Origin: Paeniglutamicibacter antarcticus_C
GTDB taxonomy: Bacteria > Actinomycetota > Actinomycetes > Actinomycetales > Micrococcaceae
NCBI RefSeq assembly: GCF_039544305.1
Contig: NZ_BAABLK010000006.1
Coordinates: forward strand, 85,673 to 149,672
Reading direction: 5' to 3'
Length of the DNA: 64,000 bases
Shown: positions 41,645 to 50,208 of the stretch, piece after piece
How positions within the stretch are numbered: position 1 is the first letter of the stretch
Layout of the letters: each line of letters begins with the position of its first letter
Made by a program: the position numbers and the translations under genes
The notes under the pieces: generated by a model
Database searches by the model: none
The model's input: only the letters and a program-made list of their open reading frames with translations
What the model was told of the DNA's origin: nothing

Positions 41645-42259
41645 GTGAAGTTTAGCTTGTTCCCTTCGGACACGCGCGGTATCGATCTGTTGCGAGACCT
41701 GGCCACCGAAGTCCATCTATGCGTTGGCGTGCTCTCGGAAATGCTTGGCTCCGACGTCGAGGCCACCGTACTGCTGGAGGCATTGAACGCCTCGGAGGTC
41801 AAGACCACCGATCTCCATTACGCGGTGCTCACCCACCTGCGCACCAGTTACGTCAATCCCTTGCCACGCGAGGACGTCTACACCTTTTCCCGGTTGCTGC
41901 ACGAGTCCGTCGAACAGCTCAGCGGTGCCGGCGAACTGATCGCCCACCTGGGCAACCGGCAACTTTCGCACCGCGCCGCCGAACAGCTCGAACTCATCGG
42001 AAGGCAGGCCGAGCTGACCACCCAGGCACTGGCCCAGCTCCAACGCCTGGACGACTTGGAAGACCTGTGGCTTGACCTTGTAAGAATTTCCAAGCGCGCG
42101 CACCGCACCCACCGGACCTGGGTGGGTGAAATCGGGGAGCTGAGCAAGGCGGGAACCATCATCCGCCATCGTTCGGTGGCCGAGCAGTTCCTTGCCTCCT
42201 CGCAATCCCTGCGGGCCGTGGCTGACCACCTCGGACGCGTCCTGGTCAAGGAATCCTGA
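41645..42259 (+). CDS. DUF47 (PhoU-like) phosphate transport accessory protein
   Basis: 204 residues from GTG 41645 (VKFSLFPSDTRGIDLL). All-helical, with the PhoU-like pattern VHLCVGVLSEMLGSD, ASEVKTTDLHYAVLTHLRTSYVNP, PLPREDVYTFSRLLHESVEQ and a C-terminal long helix. DUF47 proteins pair with PiT transporters and regulate them; the PiT gene follows after seven bases. No strong ribosome site was found. The upstream 290 bases hold the structured element at 41432. Confidence 0.88.
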   Translation: MKFSLFPSDTRGIDLLRDLATEVHLCVGVLSEMLGSDVEATVLLEALNASEVKTTDLHYAVLTHLRTSYVNPLPREDVYTFSRLLHESVEQLSGAGELIAHLGNRQLSHRAAEQLELIGRQAELTTQALAQLQRLDDLEDLWLDLVRISKRAHRTHRTWVGEIGELSKAGTIIRHRSVAEQFLASSQSLRAVADHLGRVLVKES

Positions 42260-42266
42260 GCGAGAC

Positions 42267-43292
42267 GTGTTGAGCGGCCAATCCTTCATGATGTTCGTGG
42301 TGCTCCTGTGCACCTGCGCGTTCGCGTTCCTCAACGGGTTCCGCGACGCCTCCAACTCCATAGCGGTCGCCGTGCGCAACCGCGCATTGACCCCGACCTA
42401 CGCCGTCTTGGTGGCAGCGTTTTTCACGTTCGTCGGCACCATGGCCTCCACCAGCTTCGGCGTCTACCTGGTCTCCGCAGTGGAACTCGGCGTCCCGGAC
42501 GGCATCCCCGGCCTGGCGCTGTTGCTCTCCGGGCTGCTTGCCGGCGGCGCCTGGGGACTGTTTTGCTGGTGGCGGGGACTGCCCATTTCCTCCACCCACG
42601 CGCTGATCGCAGCCCTTGCCGGCGCCAGCGGCGCGTCCGCCCTGCTGGGTAACGACGGCGTGCATGACGCGTGGCGAATGCTTGCCGGCGGCGTGCTGTT
42701 GCCGCTCCTCTTCACCCCGCTGTTCGCCTTTGCCGCCTCCTGGGTGCTGGTCATCCCCGTCACCTGGCTGGTGCGCCATTCAACGGCTTCGGACGTCAAC
42801 GGGGTATCGAGGGCAGGGCAGGCGGTTGCGGCCTGTGCCGTGGCACTGGGCAACGGGCTTCAGGACGGACAGCGCACCGGCGCCATGCTCACCCTGGCCC
42901 TGGTCACCGCCGGTGCCGCCCAGCCCGGGGCCATCATGCTCGGCCCCCAGCTGCTCGGTGCCGGTTGCCTGGCTGCCGGGGTGCTTTTCGGCGGCTGGCG
43001 CATCGCCCACACCCTTGCCTACAGGCTGGTTAACATCGACCCGTTGCGTGGCATGGTGGCCCAGACCGTCTCCGCGGCGATGCTCTTTTTCGGTGCCATG
43101 CTGATCCACTTGCCGATCTCCACCACCCAGGCGGTCACCAGTTCAATCGTCGGGGCCGGAACCAACCAGCGCTTCGAATCGGTCACCTGGCAGCAGGTCA
43201 ACAAGGTGTTGCGGAACTGGCTTGCGACGCCACTGGTCTGCGCACTTCTCGGCGGGATCCTCTACCTTGCCATGCACCCGTTGGTGAGCTGA
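42267..43292 (+). CDS. PiT family inorganic phosphate transporter
   Basis: 341 residues from GTG 42267 (TTG 42270 and ATG 42288 also possible). Nine to ten helices with the duplicated PiT signature: FLNGFRDASNSIAVAVRNRAL near the N-terminus and ALGNGLQDGQRTGAML in the second half, plus LPISSTHALIAALAGA and HLPISTTQAVTSSIVGAG. It imports metal-phosphate with protons, at low affinity, complementing PstSCAB a kilobase away. Confidence 0.92.
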   Translation: MLSGQSFMMFVVLLCTCAFAFLNGFRDASNSIAVAVRNRALTPTYAVLVAAFFTFVGTMASTSFGVYLVSAVELGVPDGIPGLALLLSGLLAGGAWGLFCWWRGLPISSTHALIAALAGASGASALLGNDGVHDAWRMLAGGVLLPLLFTPLFAFAASWVLVIPVTWLVRHSTASDVNGVSRAGQAVAACAVALGNGLQDGQRTGAMLTLALVTAGAAQPGAIMLGPQLLGAGCLAAGVLFGGWRIAHTLAYRLVNIDPLRGMVAQTVSAAMLFFGAMLIHLPISTTQAVTSSIVGAGTNQRFESVTWQQVNKVLRNWLATPLVCALLGGILYLAMHPLVS

Positions 43293-43325
43293 GGCGCGAG
43301 AACCAGCAGCCCCCTTCTGCTGTCG

Positions 43326-44357
43326 CTAGCGGACCAAGGTGCCTTCGGGCATTTGCAGCTCCAGCTCCACCGCGATCCGGCCCATCGCAGCCCACGTCTT
43401 GGCGTTCACGCCCACCAACTGCTCCCGGGAGTCCCCGCTGCGCAGCGATGAGCCCTCGCCCGGTACCCGGATCGGTGCGACGCCCTCCTGAAGCGGGCTC
43501 GATTTCACGTGGGCGATGAACTCCTCTACCTGCGCGGTGAAGCCGTCCAGCTCGCGTAGCTGCGCCACGTCGATCGCGATAATAAGGGTTCCCTGGTGGT
43601 CGGCCGTTTTCCGCTCCGAGACGGTCTCGGAGCCAGTCAGCGCCCCGCCAAGGGCTTCCACCAGCAAGGACAGCCCGAATCCCTTGAAGCCGCCAAAGGT
43701 CTTGAGCAGCCCCTCGGGGCTTACCCATTCGCCGGGCAGCTCCGTGCCGCGGTCGCGCTCCTCGGCCAATCGGCCGGAGGCAACCGTACTGGTGGCGAAA
43801 TCAATGACCAGGTGCGGTGCGCTGCGCCGCGGCACCCCGGCGGCCAGCGGATTGGTCGAGAGGCGTGCCTTGGTGCCGCCCGGGGGCAGCACGACCTGTC
43901 CGGCACCGTTGTTGTTCCCGAAGACAAGGGTGGCAACTCCGGCGTTTGCCGCTTCCTCGCAGAAAGGGGCAAGCCTGCCGGCGTATTCACTGTTGCGCAC
44001 CGCTACAGCGGCGATCCCGTTCGCCTTGGCTCGCTCGATGGCCAGCGCGGTCCCATCGCGCAGCGCAAAGTGCCCGTAGGTGCCGTTCCCGTTCATCCGC
44101 ACCAGGGAACCGGTGTCCAGCTCGATCGAGGCCGTGGCACCGGGCTGCGCGAATCCCTTCAGCGCACGGTCGAGATATTCGGGAAGCCTGCGCATTCCGT
44201 GCGATGGATGGTTGGCCAGCTCGGAGTCGATCAGCTGGTCGGCCATGTAGGTGGCATCGGGCCCGGAGGCCCCGACGGCGGCCATCGCCGCAACGATGAA
44301 TCCATGCAGGTCACCTGCCTTGCCCTGGTATCGGGAAACACCGGAATCTTGGTTCAC
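43326..44357 (-). CDS. Ldh family oxidoreductase (malate/L-lactate/ureidoglycolate type)
   Basis: 343 residues from GTG 44357, with AAGGA eight bases upstream; the longer open frame has no family similarity before this. NAD(P)-dependent dehydrogenase of the LDH2/MDH2 fold: ELANHPSHGMRRLPEY (catalytic His), NGTYGHFALRDGTALAIE, VAVRNSEYAGRLAPF, VFGNNNGAGQVVLPPGG and LLKTFGGFKGFGLSLLVEAL. The SHGMRR and KGFGL motifs are family hallmarks; substrate could be malate, lactate or ureidoglycolate. It lies between the two phosphate systems without obvious link. Confidence 0.9.
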   Translation of the reverse strand: MNQDSGVSRYQGKAGDLHGFIVAAMAAVGASGPDATYMADQLIDSELANHPSHGMRRLPEYLDRALKGFAQPGATASIELDTGSLVRMNGNGTYGHFALRDGTALAIERAKANGIAAVAVRNSEYAGRLAPFCEEAANAGVATLVFGNNNGAGQVVLPPGGTKARLSTNPLAAGVPRRSAPHLVIDFATSTVASGRLAEERDRGTELPGEWVSPEGLLKTFGGFKGFGLSLLVEALGGALTGSETVSERKTADHQGTLIIAIDVAQLRELDGFTAQVEEFIAHVKSSPLQEGVAPIRVPGEGSSLRSGDSREQLVGVNAKTWAAMGRIAVELELQMPEGTLVR

Positions 44358-44455
44358 GCTTTTTGTCCTTCTGCTTGTGGATCGGGGTTCGATGAACAGC
44401 CTACCCACGCCAGGGACCGCCGAACGGCGTACGGCCCAAACCCGGTTAAACGAAG

Positions 44456-44502
44456 CGACGGCGGGGCTGCGCACAAGAGTGCTGCGCGTGGCCCCGCCGT
44501 CG
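44456..44502 (-). terminator. Second hairpin after pst operon
   Basis: Perfect 12-base GC stem (44456-44467 with 44491-44502) around a 23-base loop with a smaller GCGC pairing. It sits between the pstB end and the Ldh start, with no T-run. Confidence 0.5.
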
Positions 44503-44547
44503 CGATCCCCCTCCAGGGACCCCCCGGAAGATCCCGCTTCCGGTACC

Positions 44548-44576
44548 GCCGATGCGGGACCATCGGTCCCGTCGGC
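44548..44576 (-). terminator. Hairpin directly after pstB
   Basis: GCCGA-tgc-GGGACC pairs with GGTCCC-g-TCGGC around ATC, 36 bases after the pstB stop. There is little T-run on the minus strand. Confidence 0.5.
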
Positions 44577-44611
44577 GAATCCTTGTACTGCTTTGCTTCC
44601 CCGGTGCGGGG

Positions 44612-45391
44612 TTATCCGAAGCGGCCTGAGACGTAGTCCTCGGTTGCCTTCACCGACGGGTTGGAGAAGATCTGCGCGGTTTCCGCGTATTCGATCAGCT
44701 TGCCCGGCTTTCCGGTCCCGGCGATGTTGAAGAACGCTGTCTTGTCACTGACCCGCGCCGCCTGCTGCATGTTGTGGGTAACGATGACCACGGTGAAATC
44801 GTTCTTCATCTCATTGATCAGGTCCTCGATCGCCAGCGTGGAGATCGGGTCCAGGGCCGAGCACGGCTCGTCCATCAGGATCACGTCGGGTTTCACTGCG
44901 ATGGTGCGGGCAATGCACAGGCGCTGCTGCTGTCCGCCGGAGAGCCCGGAACCGGGCTTGTCCAACCGGTCCTTGACCTCGTTCCAGAGGTTGGCCCCGC
45001 GCAGCGACTTCTCCACCAGGTTCTCGGCGTCGGAACGGGAGATCTTCTTGTTGTTCAGCTTCACCCCGGCGAGCACGTTGTCCTTGATGGACATGGTGGG
45101 GAACGGGTTGGGACGCTGGAAGACCATGCCGATCTGGCTGCGGACCGTCACCGGGTCGACTCCCGCCTCATAGAGGTTGTCTCCGTCCAGCAGCACCTCT
45201 CCCTCGACGCGGCCGCCGGGGATGACCTCGTGCATGCGGTTGATCGTGCGCAGGAAGGTCGACTTCCCGCAGCCTGAGGGTCCGATGAACGCGGTCACCG
45301 ACTTCGCTTCGATCTCGATGTTGACGTCCTCCACGGCCAGGAAGCTGGAGTAGTAGACGTTCAGGTCCTTGACGTCGATGCGCTTAGACAT
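44612..45391 (-). CDS. pstB: Phosphate ABC transporter ATP-binding protein
   Basis: 259 residues from MSKRIDVKDL, with AAGGA seven bases upstream. GPSGCGKSTFLRTINRMHE (Walker A and the PstB-specific TINRMH), GMVFQRPNPFPTMSIKDNV (Q-loop and signature of PstB), LSGGQQQRLCIART and ILMDEPCSALDP are diagnostic. It powers high-affinity phosphate import with PstSCA. It is last in the operon; phoU does not follow as in many bacteria, and hairpins come instead. Confidence 0.96.
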   Translation of the reverse strand: MSKRIDVKDLNVYYSSFLAVEDVNIEIEAKSVTAFIGPSGCGKSTFLRTINRMHEVIPGGRVEGEVLLDGDNLYEAGVDPVTVRSQIGMVFQRPNPFPTMSIKDNVLAGVKLNNKKISRSDAENLVEKSLRGANLWNEVKDRLDKPGSGLSGGQQQRLCIARTIAVKPDVILMDEPCSALDPISTLAIEDLINEMKNDFTVVIVTHNMQQAARVSDKTAFFNIAGTGKPGKLIEYAETAQIFSNPSVKATEDYVSGRFG

Positions 45392-45446
45392 ATGGTGATC
45401 CTTAGGGAGTTTGGGTGTCTTGTCGAAAAGGTCGGAGCCGTTTGGC

Positions 45447-46598
45447 TCAACGACCCTTCTTGGGGGCGAACAGGCCGGCAACCAGGCGGGCGCCAAGGTT
45501 CAGCACCATGACCATGGCGATCAACAGCAGTGCGGCGGCCCAGGCGCGTTGGATCGATGGATCCACGTTGGTCGGCGAGGTCGGCGTGAGGATCTGGTAG
45601 TAGATGAACGTCGGCAGCGTCGCCATCCAGTTGGCAAAGACGTTCACGTTAATGTTGTTCGCCAACCCCGCGGTGACCAGGATCGGGGCCGTTTCGCCGA
45701 TCACCCGGGCAATGGCCAGGGTCACGCCGGAAGCAATGCCGGAGATCGCGGTGGGAACAACGACCTTGGTGATGGTGCGCCATTTGCGCACCCCCAGTGC
45801 GTAGGAGGCCTCGCGCAGCTCGTTGGGAACGATCTTGAGCATTTCCTCGGTGGACCGGACCACCGTGGGGATCATCAGCACGCTCAGGGCCACCGCGGCA
45901 ACGATTCCCATGCGGGCGGTGGGGCCCAGCAGCACCGCGAACAACGCGGTGGCGAACAGGCCGGCAACGATCGAGGGGATCCCGGTCATCACGTCGACGA
46001 AGAAGGTGATGGCCCGCGCCAGGGGTCCGTTCTTTCCGTATTCGACGAGGTAGATGGCGGTGAGCATGCCCACCGGGACCGAGATCACCGATGACCACAA
46101 GGTGATCAGCAGCGTGCCGATCACCGCATGGTAAGCCCCACCCAACACCGGTGTGCCGTTTTCGACGCTGGTGTTGTCGATGGCACCGGTCACCCCGTTC
46201 ATGGAGTGGAACAAAAAGTGCATGTTCATGCCCGGCAGTCCCTTTTGAAGCACCGTGTACAGCACGCTGACCAAGGGGACCAGCGCGAGCAGGAACGCGG
46301 CGTAGACAAGGTTGGTGGCCAGGGCGTTCCGCCCGCGGCGCTTGCCCTCCACCGCGGTGATGATGAGGGTCGAGGCCACGACGAAGATGATTGCGGTGTA
46401 GATCGCAAGGGTGGCTACCGAGAAGCCGCCCAGGGTCGAGCCGGCGGCGCCCAGGATCAGCGAGCCGGCAGCGATGGCCGGGATGCCCCACCGGGGCAGG
46501 TGGCCCTTGGCCAGGGAGTTGCGCTTGCGGGCCATCGGCGGCCGGGGGCCCTTGTTGCGTGAATCGTTGGTGTTCTTGCTTGTGGTCACGGTACTCAT
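45447..46598 (-). CDS. pstA: Phosphate ABC transporter permease PstA
   Basis: 383 residues, longer than usual because of about 90 extra N-terminal residues: a basic stretch (MARKRNSLAKGHLPRWG) and two extra helices before the conserved permease core. IYLVEYGKNGPLARAITFFVDVMTGIPSIVAGL is the core start, and the EAA-like loop ELREASYALGVRKWRTITKVV marks contact with PstB. The start overlaps the pstC stop (TGATG). Extended PstA proteins are usual in related actinobacteria. Confidence 0.95.
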   Translation of the reverse strand: MSTVTTSKNTNDSRNKGPRPPMARKRNSLAKGHLPRWGIPAIAAGSLILGAAGSTLGGFSVATLAIYTAIIFVVASTLIITAVEGKRRGRNALATNLVYAAFLLALVPLVSVLYTVLQKGLPGMNMHFLFHSMNGVTGAIDNTSVENGTPVLGGAYHAVIGTLLITLWSSVISVPVGMLTAIYLVEYGKNGPLARAITFFVDVMTGIPSIVAGLFATALFAVLLGPTARMGIVAAVALSVLMIPTVVRSTEEMLKIVPNELREASYALGVRKWRTITKVVVPTAISGIASGVTLAIARVIGETAPILVTAGLANNINVNVFANWMATLPTFIYYQILTPTSPTNVDPSIQRAWAAALLLIAMVMVLNLGARLVAGLFAPKKGR

Positions 46599-47530
46599 CA
46601 GTTGGCTCCCGAGAAATCCTTGTGGCGGGCAATGATGGCCCGGGCGATCAAGTTGACCACCAGTGTGATGACGAACAGCACCAGGCCTGCGGCGATCAGC
46701 TCGGAAAGGCGCAGGCCGAAGGCCTCGGGGAAGTTCAACGCGATCTCCGCGGCAATCGTCTGGTTGCCGGATTTGATCAGCGACGGGATCATTCCGCCGG
46801 TGGAGAGCACCAGGGCAACGGCCATGGTCTCGCCCAGGGCACGGCCCAGGCCGAGCATCACGGCCGAGATGATCCCGGGCCGTGCGAAGGGAAGCACCGA
46901 CATGGTGATCATTTCCCAGCGCGTGGAACCCAGGGCCAGCGCGGCCTCCTCATGCAGCTTCGGGGTCTGCAGGAAGATCTCGCGGCTCAGCGAGGTGATG
47001 ATGGGAAGGACCATCACGGCCAGCACGATGCCGGCGGTGAAGATGGTCTTGCCCGTCTGCGAAGCCGGGCCGGCGAAGATCGGGATGAAGCCGAGGTTCT
47101 CGGCCAGCCATGCGAAGGAGGGAACCAATGCCGGTGCCAGCACCAGGTATCCCCAGGCGCCGTAGATGACCGAGGGGATCGCGGCCAGCAGGTCGATGAC
47201 GTAGCCAAGCCCCGCGGCCAGGCGCCGCGGGGCGTAGTGCGAGATGAACAGGGCGACGGCGATCCCCACGGGGGTGGCTATCAGCAGCGCGATACCCGCT
47301 GCGATGACGGTGCCAACGACAATCGGGAAGATGTAGCGCCCGAAGCCCTCACCGCCGGTGACCATTGCGGGGTCCGCGGTAAAAGTGGGCAGCGCCTGGA
47401 TGAACAGGAAGACCGCCACCGCAAGGAGGGTTACGAGGATCAGGATGCCTGCGCCAAGCGCGGCACCGGAGAACACCTTGTCTCCGGCTTGGCCCTTGGA
47501 TCCGTTGCGCCGAAGCGCGTTGGTTGTCAT
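46598..47530 (-). CDS. pstC: Phosphate ABC transporter permease PstC
   Basis: 310 residues from MTTNALRRNG, chosen over an upstream start because AAAGG lies ten bases before it. Six helices with RRLAAGLGYVIDLLAAIPSVIYGAWG, the PstC signature, and the EAA loop KLHEEAALALGSTRWEMITMSV. It pairs with PstA, which overlaps it. Confidence 0.95.
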   Translation of the reverse strand: MTTNALRRNGSKGQAGDKVFSGAALGAGILILVTLLAVAVFLFIQALPTFTADPAMVTGGEGFGRYIFPIVVGTVIAAGIALLIATPVGIAVALFISHYAPRRLAAGLGYVIDLLAAIPSVIYGAWGYLVLAPALVPSFAWLAENLGFIPIFAGPASQTGKTIFTAGIVLAVMVLPIITSLSREIFLQTPKLHEEAALALGSTRWEMITMSVLPFARPGIISAVMLGLGRALGETMAVALVLSTGGMIPSLIKSGNQTIAAEIALNFPEAFGLRLSELIAAGLVLFVITLVVNLIARAIIARHKDFSGAN

Positions 47531-47625
47531 ATGGGTGAGCCTTTGGAAGTTGTGCACGCGGTTCTAGGGGGATCGTGTGGCCGTGTGCGCGGGGATGGTG
47601 GAGGGGGCAAGTGCGATGTTACTGT

Positions 47626-47667
47626 GCCCGCCGGGGAATATCGATTGCTCGAACTCCCCCGGCGGGC
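47626..47667 (-). terminator. Intercistronic hairpin between pstS and pstC
   Basis: An 11-base stem (47626-47636 with 47657-47667) lies 11 bases after the pstS stop, in a 148-base gap. It probably raises pstS message relative to the permease genes by partial termination or RNA stabilisation. Confidence 0.6.
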
Positions 47668-47678
47668 GCAAACACAAG

Positions 47679-48797
47679 CTAGGAACCGACCTTGATCGAC
47701 TCGATCGACTTGATGGCCGCTTCGCTCATCTTGGCAGAGAGCGGCGCGTTGCCGGCCGAAGCGGCTGCTTCCTTCTGGCCGGCATCCGAGAGCACATACT
47801 CACCGAAGCCCTTGACCAAATCCGCGGTTGCCTGGTCCTTGTAGCTGGAGCAGAACACGTGGTAAGAGACCAGGATGATCGGGTATGACCCGGATTCGGT
47901 GGTGTCGCGCTTGAGGTCAAGGGACATATCCAGCGTGCTGCGCCCGGACACCGGAGTGGCGGCCTCGACACCCTTGGCAGCGGCCTCGGAGGAGATCTTG
48001 GTGTATTCCTCGCCGACCTTCACGTTCACGGTGCCCAGCTTGCCCACGGCGGAGTGGTCTGCGTAGGTGATGGCTCCTTCGGTCGCGGTGGTGGTTGCCA
48101 CGACGCCCGAGGTGCCTTTGGCATTTTCGCTGGCCAGGTCCTTGGGCCAGTCCCCGGAGACCTCGTAGCCCCACACGTCCTTGGCCGTGGCGGCAAGGTA
48201 GTCGACGAAGTTCTCGGTGGTACCCGATTCGTCGTTGCGGTGCACCACGGTGATGGCCGTCTCCGGAAGGGATGCACCCTCGTTCAGCGCGGTGATCGCG
48301 GGGTCGTCCCACTTGGTGATTTCGAGCTTGAAGATCTTCGCGATCGTTGCCGCGTCGAGATTCAACGTCTCCACCCCGGGCAGGTTGAAGGCCACGGCGA
48401 TCGGGGAAACGTAGGCCGGGACGTTGAAAGCACCCTCGGGGCCGCAGACCTGCTTCGAGGCCTCGAGCTCCTCGTCCTTCAGGTAGGCGTCCGAACCTGC
48501 GAACTGTGCACCGCCGGCCAAAAACGCCTTGCGGCCGGCACCCGAGCCGTCGGGGGAGTACTGGACCATGGTTCCGGCGTTGGCTGCCTCGAACCCTGAC
48601 TTCCAGGCCTCCATGGCGGACTTCTGCGAGGATGCCCCGGAACCGGTCAGGGTGCCGGACACCGCCGCTGCGGAGGAACCTGGGTTGGAGGCGGCCGTGT
48701 CGGCAGTTGCTGTCGGGCTGTCCGAGCCGCAGGCTGTCAGTGCGAGGGCGGCGACTGTAAGAACAGCAGCCACTGGGCCAATGCGATGAAGCTTCAC
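47679..48797 (-). CDS. pstS: Phosphate ABC transporter substrate-binding lipoprotein
   Basis: 372 residues from GTG 48797, with GAGGA upstream. A lipoprotein signal ends in LALTACGSD (lipobox LTAC), followed by a Ser/Ala-rich linker. The phosphate-binding fold has TGSGASSQKSAMEAWKSGF, QYSPDGSGAGRKAFLAGGAQ (SGSG-type phosphate loop), VHRNDESGTTENFVDYLAA and SYHVFCSSY. It is first in the pst operon and preceded by a PHO box. Confidence 0.96.
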   Translation of the reverse strand: MKLHRIGPVAAVLTVAALALTACGSDSPTATADTAASNPGSSAAAVSGTLTGSGASSQKSAMEAWKSGFEAANAGTMVQYSPDGSGAGRKAFLAGGAQFAGSDAYLKDEELEASKQVCGPEGAFNVPAYVSPIAVAFNLPGVETLNLDAATIAKIFKLEITKWDDPAITALNEGASLPETAITVVHRNDESGTTENFVDYLAATAKDVWGYEVSGDWPKDLASENAKGTSGVVATTTATEGAITYADHSAVGKLGTVNVKVGEEYTKISSEAAAKGVEAATPVSGRSTLDMSLDLKRDTTESGSYPIILVSYHVFCSSYKDQATADLVKGFGEYVLSDAGQKEAAASAGNAPLSAKMSEAAIKSIESIKVGS

Positions 48798-48922
48798 GAG
48801 TAGTCCTCTTTCAAATGCCTGTCGGTGATGGAACGAATCGTCCTTGTTCGTACCCGGCAATACGCACGCCGGCGTCTTGCCTCACTTCGAAGCTAGGCCC
48901 CGGAAGTGACCAGCTGACGCTA

Positions 48923-48944
48923 TGAAGGTGAACACAAGATGAAC
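48923..48944 (-). promoter_or_regulatory. PHO box (PhoP-binding direct repeat) before pstS
   Basis: On the minus strand two 11-base units, GTTCATCTTGT and GTTCACCTTCA, stand in tandem, matching the actinobacterial PhoP repeat GTTCACC-N4. TAGCTT at 48895-48890 is a plausible -10 with the repeat over the -35. It is 126 bases before the pstS start. Confidence 0.8.
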
Positions 48945-49023
48945 AAAACCGTGGCTGCCGGGTGTTTCGCCTCATATCCCGCGCCTGGTCCTTCTGCGCC
49001 CGGAGCGTGACAGACTGGTCCCC

Positions 49024-50151
49024 ATGGGTATCGCATCTTCGGCGAGTGGGGCATGGGCGTTCATCAAGCGCCGCAACCGTGCCGGTGCCCACCGGGCGCG
49101 CACCTCGTTGCCCAAGATCATCCAGATGACCGTTTCAGCGATCCTTGCGTATTGGATCGCCGAACACCTGCTGGGCCACGACGCCCCGATCTTCGCGGCG
49201 ACCAGCGGCCTGCTGGTCCTGGGGTTCGGGACACAGACCACGGTTCGCCGAGGTCTCGAGGTCTCTATCGGCTGCACCTTGGGCGTGGCCATCGGGGACC
49301 TGCTGCTGACGCTTTTCGGAAGCGGCCTGTGGCAGGCCGCGCTGGTACTCTTCGTTTCATTGCTGCTTGCCAGGTTCCTTGATTCGGGTCCCATCTTCAC
49401 GACGCAGCTGGGTTTGCAGTCGGTGCTCGTTGTGCTGCTGCCGCTCGGTGCCGCCGGCCCGTTCAGCCGTTCACTCGATGCGCTGATCGGCTCGCTGTGC
49501 GGCCTGCTGATCCTCATGAGCTTCCCCCGCGATCCACGCCGCACCCCCATGGCCGAACTCGGCAAGCTTCTCGCGGAGCTCTCCGGGGTGCTGCAGGAAT
49601 GCGGGCGCGCGGTCGGCTCCTCGGATTCCACCCTGGCTTTCCACGCACTGATTCGCGCCCGCGGCACCCAAAAGCTCATGGATTCACTGCCGGCCGCGCT
49701 GAACATCGCCCGGGAGGTCGCCACACTCGCTCCGGCGCACCGTCGGCACAGAACGGACCTGGACCGGCTGAAGGTCGCGGCGGACAAGACCGACCTTGCG
49801 GTGCGCAATTCACGCGTCCTGGCCCGTCGGCTGACCACGGTGATCACCCATGGAGCGCTGACCGATCGCGGTGTCGAAGCCGTATCAAGCCTGTTGATGG
49901 AACTGGCCGAGGCCGTTGACGCTTTTGGTTACGCGGTCCTGGAAACCAGCGAGTCCGGGTACCAGCGGGCGGTGGGGCGCGCCAAGCGCGAGCTTTCCGA
50001 GTGTGCGGCCCGGCTGGATCCCAAGACGCTGCAGGTCAGCGGTCTGCAGGGAGAGGGGATGGTCTTGCTGCTGCGCCCGCTCGTCGTTGACCTGCTCGAG
50101 GCAACGGGCGCCAGGCACGATGATGCCGTGGCGACGTTGCCGCGCCTGTAG
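49024..50151 (+). CDS. FUSC/aromatic acid exporter-type membrane protein
   Basis: 375 residues. The N-terminal half has five to six helices in the FUSC/DUF939 pattern (LPKIIQMTVSAILAYWIAEH, DAPIFAATSGLLVLGFG, GLEVSIGCTLGVAIGDLLL), and the C-terminal half is a cytoplasmic helical domain. Related proteins export aromatic acids or act in the envelope. CAGACT ends seven bases before the ATG, a possible leaderless -10. Its gene is divergent from pstS. Confidence 0.85.
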   Translation: MGIASSASGAWAFIKRRNRAGAHRARTSLPKIIQMTVSAILAYWIAEHLLGHDAPIFAATSGLLVLGFGTQTTVRRGLEVSIGCTLGVAIGDLLLTLFGSGLWQAALVLFVSLLLARFLDSGPIFTTQLGLQSVLVVLLPLGAAGPFSRSLDALIGSLCGLLILMSFPRDPRRTPMAELGKLLAELSGVLQECGRAVGSSDSTLAFHALIRARGTQKLMDSLPAALNIAREVATLAPAHRRHRTDLDRLKVAADKTDLAVRNSRVLARRLTTVITHGALTDRGVEAVSSLLMELAEAVDAFGYAVLETSESGYQRAVGRAKRELSECAARLDPKTLQVSGLQGEGMVLLLRPLVVDLLEATGARHDDAVATLPRL

Positions 50152-50208
50152 CGAAACCCCGGGGTTCGCGGAGGCGAAGTGTCGGTTCCGGGCACTATTA
50201 TCTTGCAC

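Noticed and set aside
46391..47695. A 434-codon plus-strand frame across the pstC/pstA region
   Set aside because: The composition is Gly/Arg/Gln/His-rich with no domain pattern, and it lies opposite two certain permease genes.
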